Below are positions 43,663 to 51,051 of a DNA stretch of 51,051 nt, in pieces; the first letter of the stretch is position 1; every line of letters begins with the position of its first letter. The stretch lies in assembly GCF_002879645.1 (NCBI RefSeq), contig NZ_PNRE01000085.1, positions 1-51,051 of the forward strand, written 5' to 3'. Made by a program: the position numbers and the translations under genes. The notes beneath the pieces were generated by a model. That model was not told where the DNA came from. It ran no database searches and was given only the letters and a program-made list of their open reading frames with translations. This stretch comes from Halomonas heilongjiangensis (GTDB lineage: Bacteria > Pseudomonadota > Gammaproteobacteria > Pseudomonadales > Halomonadaceae).

Positions 43663-44807
43663 ACTCGGCGCGACGCACCCGGGGCATGGCCTGGTGGCCG
43701 GTGTGCGGCTGGCGACGCTGGGCCGCTTCGCTGCTGGCGGTCATGGCGCTGATGCTGCTGCTCGACCATGGCCATCGCCTGCTGCAGGGCCGTGCAGAAG
43801 CGCCGCTGTTCCGGGTGGTGGTCAACGGCGAATCCCTGCTGCTCGATGCCGAGACCCACGCCGAATTCGGACGAGACCTGGACCGGCTCACTGCCCGGTG
43901 GCAGGAAAACGTGGTGGCCTCGATGCAACCCTGGGTCGACGAGCGACTGGAGGCGGCCTTCGCGCCGCTCGAGGCGGCGGTGCCGGGGTATCTCGACTGG
44001 TACTACTCCCTCGCCGGCAGCTACCTGCGGCTGGGGATGGCGGTGGCCGGCGAACTGGATGACTGGCTGGACGCGCAGCTCCATGAGCGCCTGGTCGCCG
44101 CCAGCGGGGTCGAGGAGGCCCTGGCCGAGCTGGAGGCGGACTACCCTCAGCAGCTGGCCCGGATGCAGCAGGAGCGGATGCAGGGCGTGGTGCAGCGCCT
44201 GCACGAGGCGTACGAGCCGCGCCAGGCGACGCCGGCGGCGGAGGGCGAACGCCCCGTCCAGGCCCTCGATCTCGACCTGGCGCTGGGGCAGGCGCTGCAT
44301 GACGGCCTGGATGTGTCGCGTTGGGGCACCGCCACCCTGGGCGGCGCCGGCGTCGGCCTGGTGGCGGGGCGTGCCCTGGCCCAGCGGCTGGGGGCCGGGG
44401 CGGCCGTACAGGGCAGTCGGGTGGTCGTGCGCGGCCTGGTGGCACGCCTGGGTGTCAATACCGCCCGCTCGCTGGCGACGGGTGGCATGGCGGCGGCCGC
44501 CGCCTCACCCAGCGGCCCCGGGGCCATGGTGATCGGCACGGCCACCACCGCCATTGCCCTGGCCGGCTTCGTGGGCAGCGAATACGCGCTGCTCAAGGCC
44601 CAGGAGGCGCTTCATCGGCCGGCGATGCAGGCCCAGCTGCTCGACGAGATCGACCAGGCCCGCCAGGAGACGGGCCGGGCGCTGGATGACCTGACCGTGG
44701 CCAGTGTCGCTACGCTGGCCGCTCGAGCGACACACCACGCCGGCCGGGCCGAGGCGGGAGCGCAGGCGCCCGAGGCGTACCGGATCTTCGGCACTCGGGG
44801 CGATTGA
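43659..44807 (+). CDS. Membrane-anchored protein of unknown function (second of the pair)
   Basis: A 382-residue protein, not recognised. An N-terminal anchor (WAASLLAVMALMLLLDHGHRLL, residues 22-43) is followed by a long helical, probably coiled-coil, extracytoplasmic region rich in Glu, Gln and Ala (about 50-200), then a glycine/alanine-rich hydrophobic segment (GGAGVGLVAGRALAQRLGAG, and GPGAMVIGTATTAIALAGFVG near 290-310) and a helical tail. It is translationally coupled to the preceding membrane protein. No enzymatic motif is visible. Confidence 0.65.
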   Translation: MNSARRTRGMAWWPVCGWRRWAASLLAVMALMLLLDHGHRLLQGRAEAPLFRVVVNGESLLLDAETHAEFGRDLDRLTARWQENVVASMQPWVDERLEAAFAPLEAAVPGYLDWYYSLAGSYLRLGMAVAGELDDWLDAQLHERLVAASGVEEALAELEADYPQQLARMQQERMQGVVQRLHEAYEPRQATPAAEGERPVQALDLDLALGQALHDGLDVSRWGTATLGGAGVGLVAGRALAQRLGAGAAVQGSRVVVRGLVARLGVNTARSLATGGMAAAAASPSGPGAMVIGTATTAIALAGFVGSEYALLKAQEALHRPAMQAQLLDEIDQARQETGRALDDLTVASVATLAARATHHAGRAEAGAQAPEAYRIFGTRGD

Positions 44808-44845
44808 ACGGAACCCGCGCATCGCCTGGCATGAACGCCGGGAGA

Positions 44846-44870
44846 CGGCCGGTCCTGGCGGATCCGGCCG
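44846..44870. terminator. Hairpin between convergent genes
   Basis: CGGCCGG (44846-44852) pairs with CCGGCCG (44864-44870) around an 11-base loop, in the 71-base gap between two convergent genes. There is no T-run, so activity as a terminator is uncertain. Confidence 0.35.
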
Positions 44871-44878
44871 CGCCTCGG

Positions 44879-45484
44879 TCAGTGGGGGTGGTGTGCGCAG
44901 ATCACCGCCGGATTGAAGGGTTCGAGGCGGCCGTTGCTGTTATCGAGGAACCAGATGTGCTGGTCGTAGTGCGGCTCGAAGCCGTGTGCCTCGTCGAGCG
45001 TCGTGTCCGGGTCATTGGCCATGTAATCCCAGCTGCGACCGGCGAAGCGCGGGGGCTCGGTATGGCCGGCTTCCTCCCACGCCTTCTGGAACACCAGGTT
45101 TTCGACCCCGACCAGCGCCAGGGTGCCATCCGGCTGTGGTTCGTAGAGCAGGATGGCGGGCTGGAGAAAGTCGGTGTGGGTGCCGGTGCCGTCGACCCGT
45201 GGCTCGGTGGCGGTGATGCCCAGCAGGCCCGGGTGCAGGTAGTGGATGCCCATGCCGCCCAGCTCGGCAGGCAGGCCATGGGCCCCGGCCATCACGCACT
45301 CGCCCGACGGGTCCGGAATGTACCCTTCCGCCAGGGCGACATTCACATCCGCGAAGCGCTCCACCGCGACACGGATCGCCTCGACCATGCCCGTGAGTTC
45401 GTCGGCCTTCGCGCTATTGGCCAGCGGGCCGGACAGCGCGAGTCCGACGGTGATGGCACCTCCCAATACGACTGATCCACGCAT
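44879..45484 (-). CDS. Secreted protein of unknown function
   Basis: A 201-residue protein with a signal peptide (MRGSVVLGGAITVGLALSGP, cut near NSAKA at residues 24-28). The mature part has HYLHPGLLGITATEPRVDGT, PAILLYEPQPDGTLALVGVE and a His-rich C-terminus (GFEPHYDQHIWFLDNSNG and AVICAHHPH), with several candidate metal-binding histidines. I do not recognise the family by name. ATG 45484 is chosen over one at 45499 because GGAGG sits 8 bases before it. A single-gene unit; the 205-base upstream region (45485-45689) shows no clear operator. Confidence 0.65.
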   Translation of the reverse strand: MRGSVVLGGAITVGLALSGPLANSAKADELTGMVEAIRVAVERFADVNVALAEGYIPDPSGECVMAGAHGLPAELGGMGIHYLHPGLLGITATEPRVDGTGTHTDFLQPAILLYEPQPDGTLALVGVENLVFQKAWEEAGHTEPPRFAGRSWDYMANDPDTTLDEAHGFEPHYDQHIWFLDNSNGRLEPFNPAVICAHHPH

Positions 45485-45689
45485 GTGACTGTCCTCCACG
45501 GGGCCGAGCCCCGGCAGCCCTGCCGTTCGGCACCGGCCTGCCCGAGCGGGCCCTTGCAGGGAAAGTGAAACCGCCGCAGCTTCCTGTGCTCATCATATTC
45601 AAGGCGCCATCTCGTCGACGCTTGATATTTTCCCTTCTCGGGTAGCAGGGAAATGCTCAAGGGAGAGGCGAAATGCTGAGCGCCGGTCG

Positions 45690-46328
45690 TCATTCCCGGT
45701 GGGTGGCGGTGTCAGCCTCGGCAGGCCGGGGCGTGTCGCTTGGGGGGAGCAGTGCCGTTACCCACACCAGGGCCAGGTCGGCCATGGCCCCGTCGTCCAG
45801 GCCCTGCGTGTTCAGTGATGCCCAGGTGGTGAAGGCGAGGGCGTGGTGGAGCGTGGCGGCGAGCCGGGTATCGGTGCTCGCGCCGAAGCCTGCGATCAGG
45901 TTGTCGCCGATCCGACGCAGGTGGGCCCGAAACTCTGCCATGGGACCCTGCAGCGCCGGCACGGCCGACTCGTCCCGGTGCGAGGCGGCCCACATGCGCT
46001 CGGTGAGGCGGTAGTAGCGGTAGAAGGCGGACAGCGCCGCGCGGGTACGCGCCGGCCCGGGCTCGAGGCCGGCCCAATCGGTCGGATGGGGAGGCGGGTG
46101 CTGTTCCAGCCAGTGCCGGGTGCAGGCCTGGAATACCGCCGTTTCGTCGGGAAAGTGGCGGTAGACGGTCAGCCGCTGCACGCCGGCGCGTTCGGCGATG
46201 GCGCTGATCGTCGTGGCGCGTGGGCCGATCTCCTCGTGCAGCTGCATGGTCGCCTCGACGATCCTCAGCCGGGTCTCTTCCTGCGATGCCGCGCGCTTGC
46301 GCTGGGTATAACGGCGTCTGGTGGTCAT
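45690..46328 (-). CDS. TetR family regulator (divergent from MBL hydrolase)
   Basis: A 212-residue regulator. The N-terminal helix-turn-helix is standard (RLRIVEATMQLHEEIGPRATTISAIAERAGVQRLTVYRHFPDETAVFQAC, about residues 20-70). The C-terminal part is a ligand-binding helix bundle with no recognisable ligand clue. It stands head-to-head with the MBL-fold gene at 46430, and two related palindromic sites lie between them, the first directly beside its start codon, as expected for an autoregulated repressor that also controls the hydrolase. Confidence 0.88.
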   Translation of the reverse strand: MTTRRRYTQRKRAASQEETRLRIVEATMQLHEEIGPRATTISAIAERAGVQRLTVYRHFPDETAVFQACTRHWLEQHPPPHPTDWAGLEPGPARTRAALSAFYRYYRLTERMWAASHRDESAVPALQGPMAEFRAHLRRIGDNLIAGFGASTDTRLAATLHHALAFTTWASLNTQGLDDGAMADLALVWVTALLPPSDTPRPAEADTATHRE

Positions 46329-46331
46329 TCA

Positions 46332-46413
46332 TTGAACATACATGTTCGTTCAACTATTGACAAGTGACGTCGGCGGGCTTAAATGTCGCTTGTGAACAAT
46401 GGTGTTCCTTCAA
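46332..46413. promoter_or_regulatory. Two related TetR operators between regulator and MBL gene
   Basis: Site 1 (46332-46353) has outer arms TTGAAC/GTTCAA and an inner palindrome GAACAT-AC-ATGTTC. Site 2 (46392-46413), GTGAACA...GTTC-C-TTCAA, agrees with it in 16 of 22 positions. They lie 3 bases from the TetR start and 16 bases before the MBL ATG respectively, so one repressor could control both genes. Confidence 0.6.
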
Positions 46414-46429
46414 AACAGGAGAGTGCCGC

Positions 46430-47254
46430 ATGACCAACAACGACAACCTGACCACCAGGCACGATGCCGTGATGCTGGAATGCCAGGCGGCCGGGAGCGA
46501 CTGGCGGGTGTTGCCCGCCTTCCTGCCGGTTCCTGGGCTGGGGGGGCTGGCCGTCAACGCCTTCCTGCTGAAGGGGACCGAGCCCGTGCTGGTCGACACC
46601 GGCCTGGCGACACTGGGGGATGCCTTCCTCGAGGCGTTGGAGGCGGAGATCGATCTCGACGACCTGCGCTGGATCTGGCTGAGCCACACCGATGCCGACC
46701 ATATCGGGAATCTCGCGCGTATCCTCGAGCGCGCCCCCCGGGCCAGGGTGGTCACGAACTTTCTCGGCATGGGCAAGATGGGCATGCTGGGTCACGATCT
46801 CTCCCGGGTGCAGCTGCTGGCGCCGGGGGCAAGGCTAGAGCTCGGCGATCGCCGCCTGGTGCCGCTGCGGCCGCCGTACTACGACGCACCGGAGACGCTG
46901 GGGTTCTTCGATACGCGCTCCGGGACCTGCTTCGCGGCCGACAGCTTCGGCGCCCTGCTGCCCGAGGCGGCCACTCCGCTCGAGGGGGTCGATGCGGATG
47001 CGCTGCGCGATGGCCTGGTGGCCTGGTCGTCCATCGATGCGCCCTGGCTCGCGACGGCAGACCGCGAGGTGCTGGGTCGTACGCTCTCGTCGCTGCGGCG
47101 GCTCGCGCCGACGACGCTGTTGTCGGGTCATCTGCCCGTCGCCTGTCAGGGTGTCGAGCGTCTCACTGCCCTGGTGCACGACGCCTGGTGCGCCGGGCCG
47201 AGCACCGGCATTGCGCCGGACTCCCTGGAGGCCGTGGCGGTGGCTCTGGGGTAA
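46430..47254 (+). CDS. MBL-fold metallo-hydrolase (ODP/flavodiiron-like metal motif)
   Basis: A 274-residue metallo-beta-lactamase fold protein. The metal motif is HTDADH (H86, D88, D90, H91) in WLSHTDADHIG: the usual second histidine is an aspartate, as in the HxExDH type of diiron oxygen-binding proteins. DTGL (56-59), GHDLS, FAADSFGALLP and SGHLPV supply the remaining ligands. It has no flavodoxin or rubredoxin domain. The reaction is unknown; control by the divergent TetR points to an inducible detoxification or quorum/lactone-type hydrolysis. AGGAGAG lies upstream of the ATG at 46430. Confidence 0.82.
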   Translation: MTNNDNLTTRHDAVMLECQAAGSDWRVLPAFLPVPGLGGLAVNAFLLKGTEPVLVDTGLATLGDAFLEALEAEIDLDDLRWIWLSHTDADHIGNLARILERAPRARVVTNFLGMGKMGMLGHDLSRVQLLAPGARLELGDRRLVPLRPPYYDAPETLGFFDTRSGTCFAADSFGALLPEAATPLEGVDADALRDGLVAWSSIDAPWLATADREVLGRTLSSLRRLAPTTLLSGHLPVACQGVERLTALVHDAWCAGPSTGIAPDSLEAVAVALG

Positions 47255-47323
47255 GGCCTGCCGGCTCGGGGGCGAGGTTGCTGCCCGGGCCGGCGGAGCA
47301 TGGCCGCGGCAGCCGGGGCCCGG

Positions 47324-47878
47324 TCATGCCGTCTTCCATTTGATGTTGCAGCCCATCGATGGCTTCTGGGTGGCATCCGGTGCCTGGCCGGCGAGCACGG
47401 CATCGGCGGCGGCACGCAGGTCGGCCCCGGTCACCGGGGTCTCCTTGCTCGGCCGGCTGTCGTCGAACTGGCCGCGGTAGACGAGCCGGTGGTCGGCATC
47501 GAAGAGGAAGAAGTCCGGGGTGCAGGCGGCCTGGAAGGCGCGGGCCACGTCCTGGCGCTCGTCCACCAGGTAGGGAAAGCCGTAGTTCCGCGAGCGGGCC
47601 TCCTCGATCATGCGCCCGGGGCTGTCGTCGGGATGGCTGTGGAAGTCGTTGCTGTTGATGGCGACCACGGCGAGGCCGCGTTCGCCATACTCCCGGGCGA
47701 AGTCGGCGAAGGCATCGGCAACGTGCTTGACGAAGGGGCAGTGGTTGCAGATGAAGGCCACGAGTATCGGCTGGCCCTGGAAGTCGGCGCTGTCAATCTC
47801 CGTGCCGTGGGGGTCGGGAAGGCGGAAGGGCGGCAGGGGACTGCCGAGCTCGGCCATGTTCGAGGGCGTCAGGGACAT
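47324..47878 (-). CDS. Thioredoxin-fold redoxin (AhpC/TSA-like)
   Basis: A 184-residue peroxiredoxin-like protein. The active-site motif is CNHCPFV (C44, C47) in ILVAFICNHCPFVKH, a C-x2-C thiol pair; TPDFFLFDADHRLVYRG is the second family strand. AGGAGGCC precedes the ATG at 47878. There is no signal peptide, so it is cytosolic; the reaction may be thiol-disulfide exchange or peroxide reduction. It converges on the MBL gene with 69 bases between. Confidence 0.85.
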   Translation of the reverse strand: MSLTPSNMAELGSPLPPFRLPDPHGTEIDSADFQGQPILVAFICNHCPFVKHVADAFADFAREYGERGLAVVAINSNDFHSHPDDSPGRMIEEARSRNYGFPYLVDERQDVARAFQAACTPDFFLFDADHRLVYRGQFDDSRPSKETPVTGADLRAAADAVLAGQAPDATQKPSMGCNIKWKTA

Positions 47879-48113
47879 GGGGAAGGCCTCCTGTAGTGCT
47901 TGAAGGATAGTCTCAGGGTAACAGAAGGCGCCGCTGGAGTCGGTCGGCCGGGCCTGTCTAAACTTGATCAGGCCAACGCCGGTTACGTAGGCGAGCGGTA
48001 CAGCGCCCCGTCCTGCAGGCGTGCAGGCGGGCGGATAGTTGAATTCGCGGGCCTCTCGCTGGTCCATCGGAGGATGACGAGCGACGGATAGACACAGGGA
48101 GGAGGTGACGGAT

Positions 48114-48374
48114 ATGAGCGTACAGCAGGTAACCGAAGCGGAACTGCTGGCCCGAGTCGAGCGCTGCATGGCCGGCGAGCGACTGGTGGTCGAGCATGAA
48201 GGCAAGCGTTTCTCGGCCCGGGTACAGCATGTCGGCGCCACCGGAGTGAAGGTCATTCCGGAGACGGCGTTGCAGGGCAGCCACGGAGCGCCCGGCGACA
48301 TGGACGGTTTCATGGTCTCGTTCGGCGAGATCATGGAAGTCGAGATCGGCGGTGTCACCTATCGGTGGCGGTGA
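48114..48374 (+). CDS. Small conserved-type protein of unknown function
   Basis: An 86-residue acidic protein without signal or membrane segment. It begins MSVQQVTEAELLARVERCMAG and has ERLVVEHEGKRFSARVQHVG followed by beta-like strands. I do not recognise it. ATG 48114 has AGGAGGT 7 bases upstream; a GTG at 48105 lies within that site and is unlikely. It stands alone and converges on the winged-helix gene. The upstream 235 bases show no recognisable element. Confidence 0.65.
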   Translation: MSVQQVTEAELLARVERCMAGERLVVEHEGKRFSARVQHVGATGVKVIPETALQGSHGAPGDMDGFMVSFGEIMEVEIGGVTYRWR

Positions 48375-48387
48375 GTCGCAGGCTGGC

Positions 48388-48690
48388 TCAGGGTGGTGGG
48401 TAGCCGAGCTCGGCGCCGAGGCGAGCGGCGTGGGCCGAGATCCAGCTCGGGTCGAACGGCCCCCAGTCGCGAATCACATAGCGGCCGATGTTGTGCCGCT
48501 CGCCGGCGTCCTTTTCGAACTCGCAGACGATGTCCAGCTCGGCCAGGGCGCCCAGGGTGTCCTGGGCGGTGCGTCGTGGCATGCCGGTGGTCGCCATGAT
48601 CGCCGGTACGCTGGTGACGCCGCTGTCGACCAGGTGGGCGACATAGAGGCGGCGATAGAAGCTCGATCTCGTCTTGGTGAGGGCAGTCAT
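48388..48690 (-). CDS. Winged-helix domain protein
   Basis: A 100-residue protein. Residues 10-60 give a winged helix-turn-helix (SSFYRRLYVAHLVDSG, VTSVPAIMATTGMPRRTAQD, TLGALAELDIVCEFE), so it probably binds DNA. The C-terminal part has RYVIRDWGPFDPSWI. No clear target or ligand. It lies 37 bases upstream of bioA on the same strand and could regulate it, which is inference only. Confidence 0.7.
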   Translation of the reverse strand: MTALTKTRSSFYRRLYVAHLVDSGVTSVPAIMATTGMPRRTAQDTLGALAELDIVCEFEKDAGERHNIGRYVIRDWGPFDPSWISAHAARLGAELGYPPP

Positions 48691-48727
48691 TGCGGCAGTG
48701 CTCTGCTGGGTGATAATGCCTTCTATC

Positions 48728-49993
48728 CTAGCGGAACCAGCCCTTCATGACGTCGGTGATGCGCCGCATGTCGGTATCGTCGGTGATATAGGCCGGCATG
48801 GTGTAGAGCCAGCGGCCGATGGGACGCAGCCAGACGCCCTGCTCGCGGGCCCAGTCGCCCACGCCGGCAAGGTCCGCCGAATCGCGGGTCTCGATCACCG
48901 CGGTGGCGCCGAGCACCCGCACGTCCTCGACCGCGGGATGGGCAGCGAGCGTCGCGTCCTCGAGCAGCTCATCGCACAGCACGCGGTTGAGCCCGGCGAT
49001 GCGGCCCAGGTAGTCCTCCTCCTCGAACACCGCGAGGCTCTCCAGCGCCACCCGGCAGGCCAGCGGATTGCCCATGAAGGTCGGGCCATGCATAAAGGCA
49101 TGGTGGGGGCTGTCACCGACGAACGCCTCATGCACCCGGTCGGTGGCCAGGGTCGCCGCATGGCCGAGATAGCCCCCGGTGAGCCCCTTGGAGAGCACCA
49201 TGATGTCCGGCGTCACATCGGCATGGTCGGCGGCGAACAGCTTCCCCGTGCGGCCGAAGCCGGTGGCCACCTCGTCGAACACCAGCAGCACGTCGAATTC
49301 GTCGCACAGCTCGCGCGCGCCCCTGAGGTAGTCGGGCGAGGTCATGTTGAGCCCGCCGGCGGCCTGCAGCAGCGGCTCCATCAGCAGGGCGGCGATCTCG
49401 TGATGGTGGGCCGCGAGCACCGCGCGCAGGGCGTCGAGGTCGGCCCGGACCGCTGCCGGCTCGGCGTCGAAGGGTGCAGTGGGGGCCGGGGCGAAGTGAT
49501 GCCGCGGCAGGTAGCCGGCGAACAGCGAGTGCATGCCCTCCTCGGGGTCGCACACCGCCATGCAGCCGGCGGTATCGCCATGGTAGGCCTTCATCAGCGA
49601 GAGCAGGCGATGCTTGCCGGGCCTGCCGCGCAGCTGGTGATACTGCACGGCCATCTTCATCGCCACTTCCATGCCCACCGAGCCGCTGTCGGAGTAGAAG
49701 ACGTGGTTCAGCCCCGCCGGGGTGATCCTGACCAGTTCCCGGGCCAGGCGGTCGGCGGGCTCGTGGGTCAGGCCGCCGAGCATCACGTGGCACAGCTCGC
49801 CGGCCTGCTCGCGGATCGCCGCCACCAGCCGCGGGTGGGCATAGCCGTGGATCATGCACCACCAGGAGCAGGTGGCGTCGAGCAGCGACTCGCCGCTCTC
49901 CAGGGTGAAGCGCGGGCCCGTGCCGCCGATCACCCTGGGCGCCGGTGACTGGGTCTTGAGATGGGCATAGGGATGCCAGACGGGGGACGTCAT
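48728..49993 (-). CDS. bioA: Adenosylmethionine-8-amino-7-oxononanoate aminotransferase
   Basis: A 421-residue class III aminotransferase. The PLP lysine is K269 in VLSKGLTGGYLG (K274 in E. coli); the N-terminal WHPYAHLKTQ, DATCSWWCMIHGYAHP and KAYHGDTAG are BioA signatures. It converts 8-amino-7-oxononanoate to 7,8-diaminononanoate using S-adenosylmethionine as amino donor. GGAGG lies 5 bases before the ATG at 49993. It is the last gene of a minus-strand bio set and is separated from bioD by a tRNA gene. Confidence 0.95.
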   Translation of the reverse strand: MTSPVWHPYAHLKTQSPAPRVIGGTGPRFTLESGESLLDATCSWWCMIHGYAHPRLVAAIREQAGELCHVMLGGLTHEPADRLARELVRITPAGLNHVFYSDSGSVGMEVAMKMAVQYHQLRGRPGKHRLLSLMKAYHGDTAGCMAVCDPEEGMHSLFAGYLPRHHFAPAPTAPFDAEPAAVRADLDALRAVLAAHHHEIAALLMEPLLQAAGGLNMTSPDYLRGARELCDEFDVLLVFDEVATGFGRTGKLFAADHADVTPDIMVLSKGLTGGYLGHAATLATDRVHEAFVGDSPHHAFMHGPTFMGNPLACRVALESLAVFEEEDYLGRIAGLNRVLCDELLEDATLAAHPAVEDVRVLGATAVIETRDSADLAGVGDWAREQGVWLRPIGRWLYTMPAYITDDTDMRRITDVMKGWFR

Positions 49994-50119
49994 GCGGGCC
50001 TCCGGGGGACGAGGGTGGCGAACAGGGTCGGGCGAGCGGAGCGAAACGACGGGGACGCGCAGGCGCCGTGCTTCCCCGGGGGAAGACGGACATTCGCTTT
50101 TGCAATCGAGGAGCTGAAA

Positions 50120-50204
<85 letters not shown>

Positions 50205-50248
50205 ACGGTCGGGCAGGCGTCCACATTGTACGGACGGGCCTTCGCAAG

Positions 50249-50950
50249 TCAATCGACATCGGGCAGCACCAGGTGGTCGGCGGCGGCCTCGGCCAGCGCC
50301 CGGGGGCTTCTCGCCGCGAGGCGTGGCACCACGCCCAGGCAGGGGCCGGGCAGCCGATGCGTCAGGGTCGCCAGGTTGTCGCGGTACAGCTCGCGGTCGG
50401 ACGCGAAGGCGGGATCGAGCAGGTTTCCCACCCAGCCGGCGAGGGGCTGGCCGTCGGCGACGATCGCCTCGGCGGTGAGGCGGGCGTGACTGAGGCAGCC
50501 GAGCTTCAGCCCCACCACCAGGATCACCGGCAGGCCGAGACGCCCGGCGAGGCCCGTGAGATCCTCGTCGTCGTTGAGGGGAACCCGCCAGCCGCCGGCA
50601 CCCTCGACCAGCGTCAGGCCACGCTCGAGGGCGAGCATGGGCCGAAGAGGATCGACCAGGTCGTCGAGGCCGAGGGCGACGCCCGCCCGGCGGGCGGCCA
50701 GGTGCGGGGCGATGGCGGGGGCGAAGGCGAAGGGGTTGATCGCCGCGTAGGGCTGGGCCGGTGCACATTGGGCCTGCAGTGCCAGGGCATCGGCGTTGCG
50801 CAGTCCGTCGGCGGTGGGTTCACAGCCCGAGGCGATGGGCTTGAGCCCGAGCGTGCTCAGGCCGCGGCGGCGCGCCAGGGCGAGCAGGCCGGTGGTGACC
50901 AGGGTCTTGCCGGCGTCGGTATCGGTACCGGTCACGAAGTAGGCGGGCAT
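50249..50950 (-). CDS. bioD: Dethiobiotin synthetase
   Basis: A 233-residue ATP-dependent carboxylase. The P-loop GTDTDAGKT (8-16, K15) and the substrate lysine K37 (GLKPIASG) are in place, and VEGAGGWRVPL is the third motif. It closes the ureido ring of dethiobiotin from diaminononanoate and CO2. The ATG at 50950 follows the bioC stop after 1 base, so bioC and bioD are coupled. The stop is 44 bases before the tRNA-Leu gene. Confidence 0.95.
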   Translation of the reverse strand: MPAYFVTGTDTDAGKTLVTTGLLALARRRGLSTLGLKPIASGCEPTADGLRNADALALQAQCAPAQPYAAINPFAFAPAIAPHLAARRAGVALGLDDLVDPLRPMLALERGLTLVEGAGGWRVPLNDDEDLTGLAGRLGLPVILVVGLKLGCLSHARLTAEAIVADGQPLAGWVGNLLDPAFASDRELYRDNLATLTHRLPGPCLGVVPRLAARSPRALAEAAADHLVLPDVD

Positions 50951-50951
50951 C

Positions 50952-51051
50952 TCAGCGCTCCAGCACCAGGGTCAGCAGCCGGTAGGAAACGGGCAGGCCG
51001 TCGGGCTCGCGCAGGGCCTCGTAGCGTCGGCGGGCGCGGGCCAGGTCGGCG
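50952..51051 (-). CDS. bioC: C-terminal end of malonyl-ACP O-methyltransferase BioC (partial)
   Basis: An open frame enters from the right edge and ends with TGA at 50952-50954. The 32 visible residues contain RRRYEALREPDGLPVSYRLL, the C-terminal pattern of BioC, which methylates malonyl-ACP to start biotin synthesis. The adjacency to bioD supports the name. The methyltransferase domain itself is outside the window. Confidence 0.75.
   Translation of the reverse strand, partial: ADLARARRRYEALREPDGLPVSYRLLTLVLER

Noticed and set aside
47900..48091. A 63-codon frame in the gap before the small protein at 48114
   Set aside because: No ribosome site, no recognisable composition, and it starts in the leader of the redoxin gene on the opposite strand.

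Overview
The window is GC-rich, densely coded chromosomal DNA from a gammaproteobacterium. The order dnaX-ybaB-recR-rnd-ycgL-ycgN, the vacJ/mlaA-rssB-rssC-tal block (Pseudomonas-like as remembered) and the protein character best fit a Halomonas-type (Halomonadaceae) genome. This is inferred from gene content, not from a 16S sequence. About fifty protein genes and one tRNA are supported. There is no rRNA, phage, IS element or CRISPR array.

Layout. 1-3608: replication, recombination and RNA-processing genes (3' end of dnaX, ybaB, recR, rnd) followed by ycgL and ycgN. 3615-6808 (minus): a cysteine synthase-family PLP enzyme and oligopeptidase B. 6881-9968: an uncharacterised trio of a small membrane protein, a membrane-anchored VWA protein and a YafJ-type glutamine amidotransferase. 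10164-17983: fadD, hrpA, a FabH-like ketosynthase and the MlaA lipoprotein. 17995-19705: an RssB/RssC-type partner-switch pair. 19732-21992: transaldolase and a divergent Bcr/CflA exporter.

22129-31997 is the most informative accessory region. A perfect Pho box drives pstS-pstC-pstA-pstB. Immediately downstream is an arsenic cassette: GAPDH-arsJ, which makes and exports 1-arseno-3-phosphoglycerate; arsR; and, on the minus strand, acr3 followed by an unassigned MFS gene. Two near-identical ArsR-type operators (ATATATG-N6-CATATRT) sit in front of GAPDH-arsJ and acr3. The GAPDH promoter also carries a degenerate Pho box placed so that its -10 lies inside the ArsR operator. This suggests joint phosphate-starvation and arsenic control.

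31997-33423 encodes a FetAB-type ABC pair. 33468-40185 is an acyl-CoA catabolic region: thiolase, TetR regulator, acyl/acetyl-CoA synthetase, HSD10-like dehydrogenase and a ~600-residue acyl-CoA dehydrogenase. Matched operators flank the TetR gene, and a different motif is shared by the acyl-CoA dehydrogenase and fadD.

40366-48690 is an accessory stretch: an amidase, a group of exported or membrane proteins of unknown function, a TetR/MBL divergent pair with two matched operators, a redoxin and two small proteins. 48728-51051 (minus) carries biotin genes bioC(partial)-bioD-[tRNA-Leu]-bioA, with the tRNA between bioD and bioA.

Limits: names rest on motif recognition, family length and context. 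No database search was possible, and the operator and promoter calls are pattern-based predictions.
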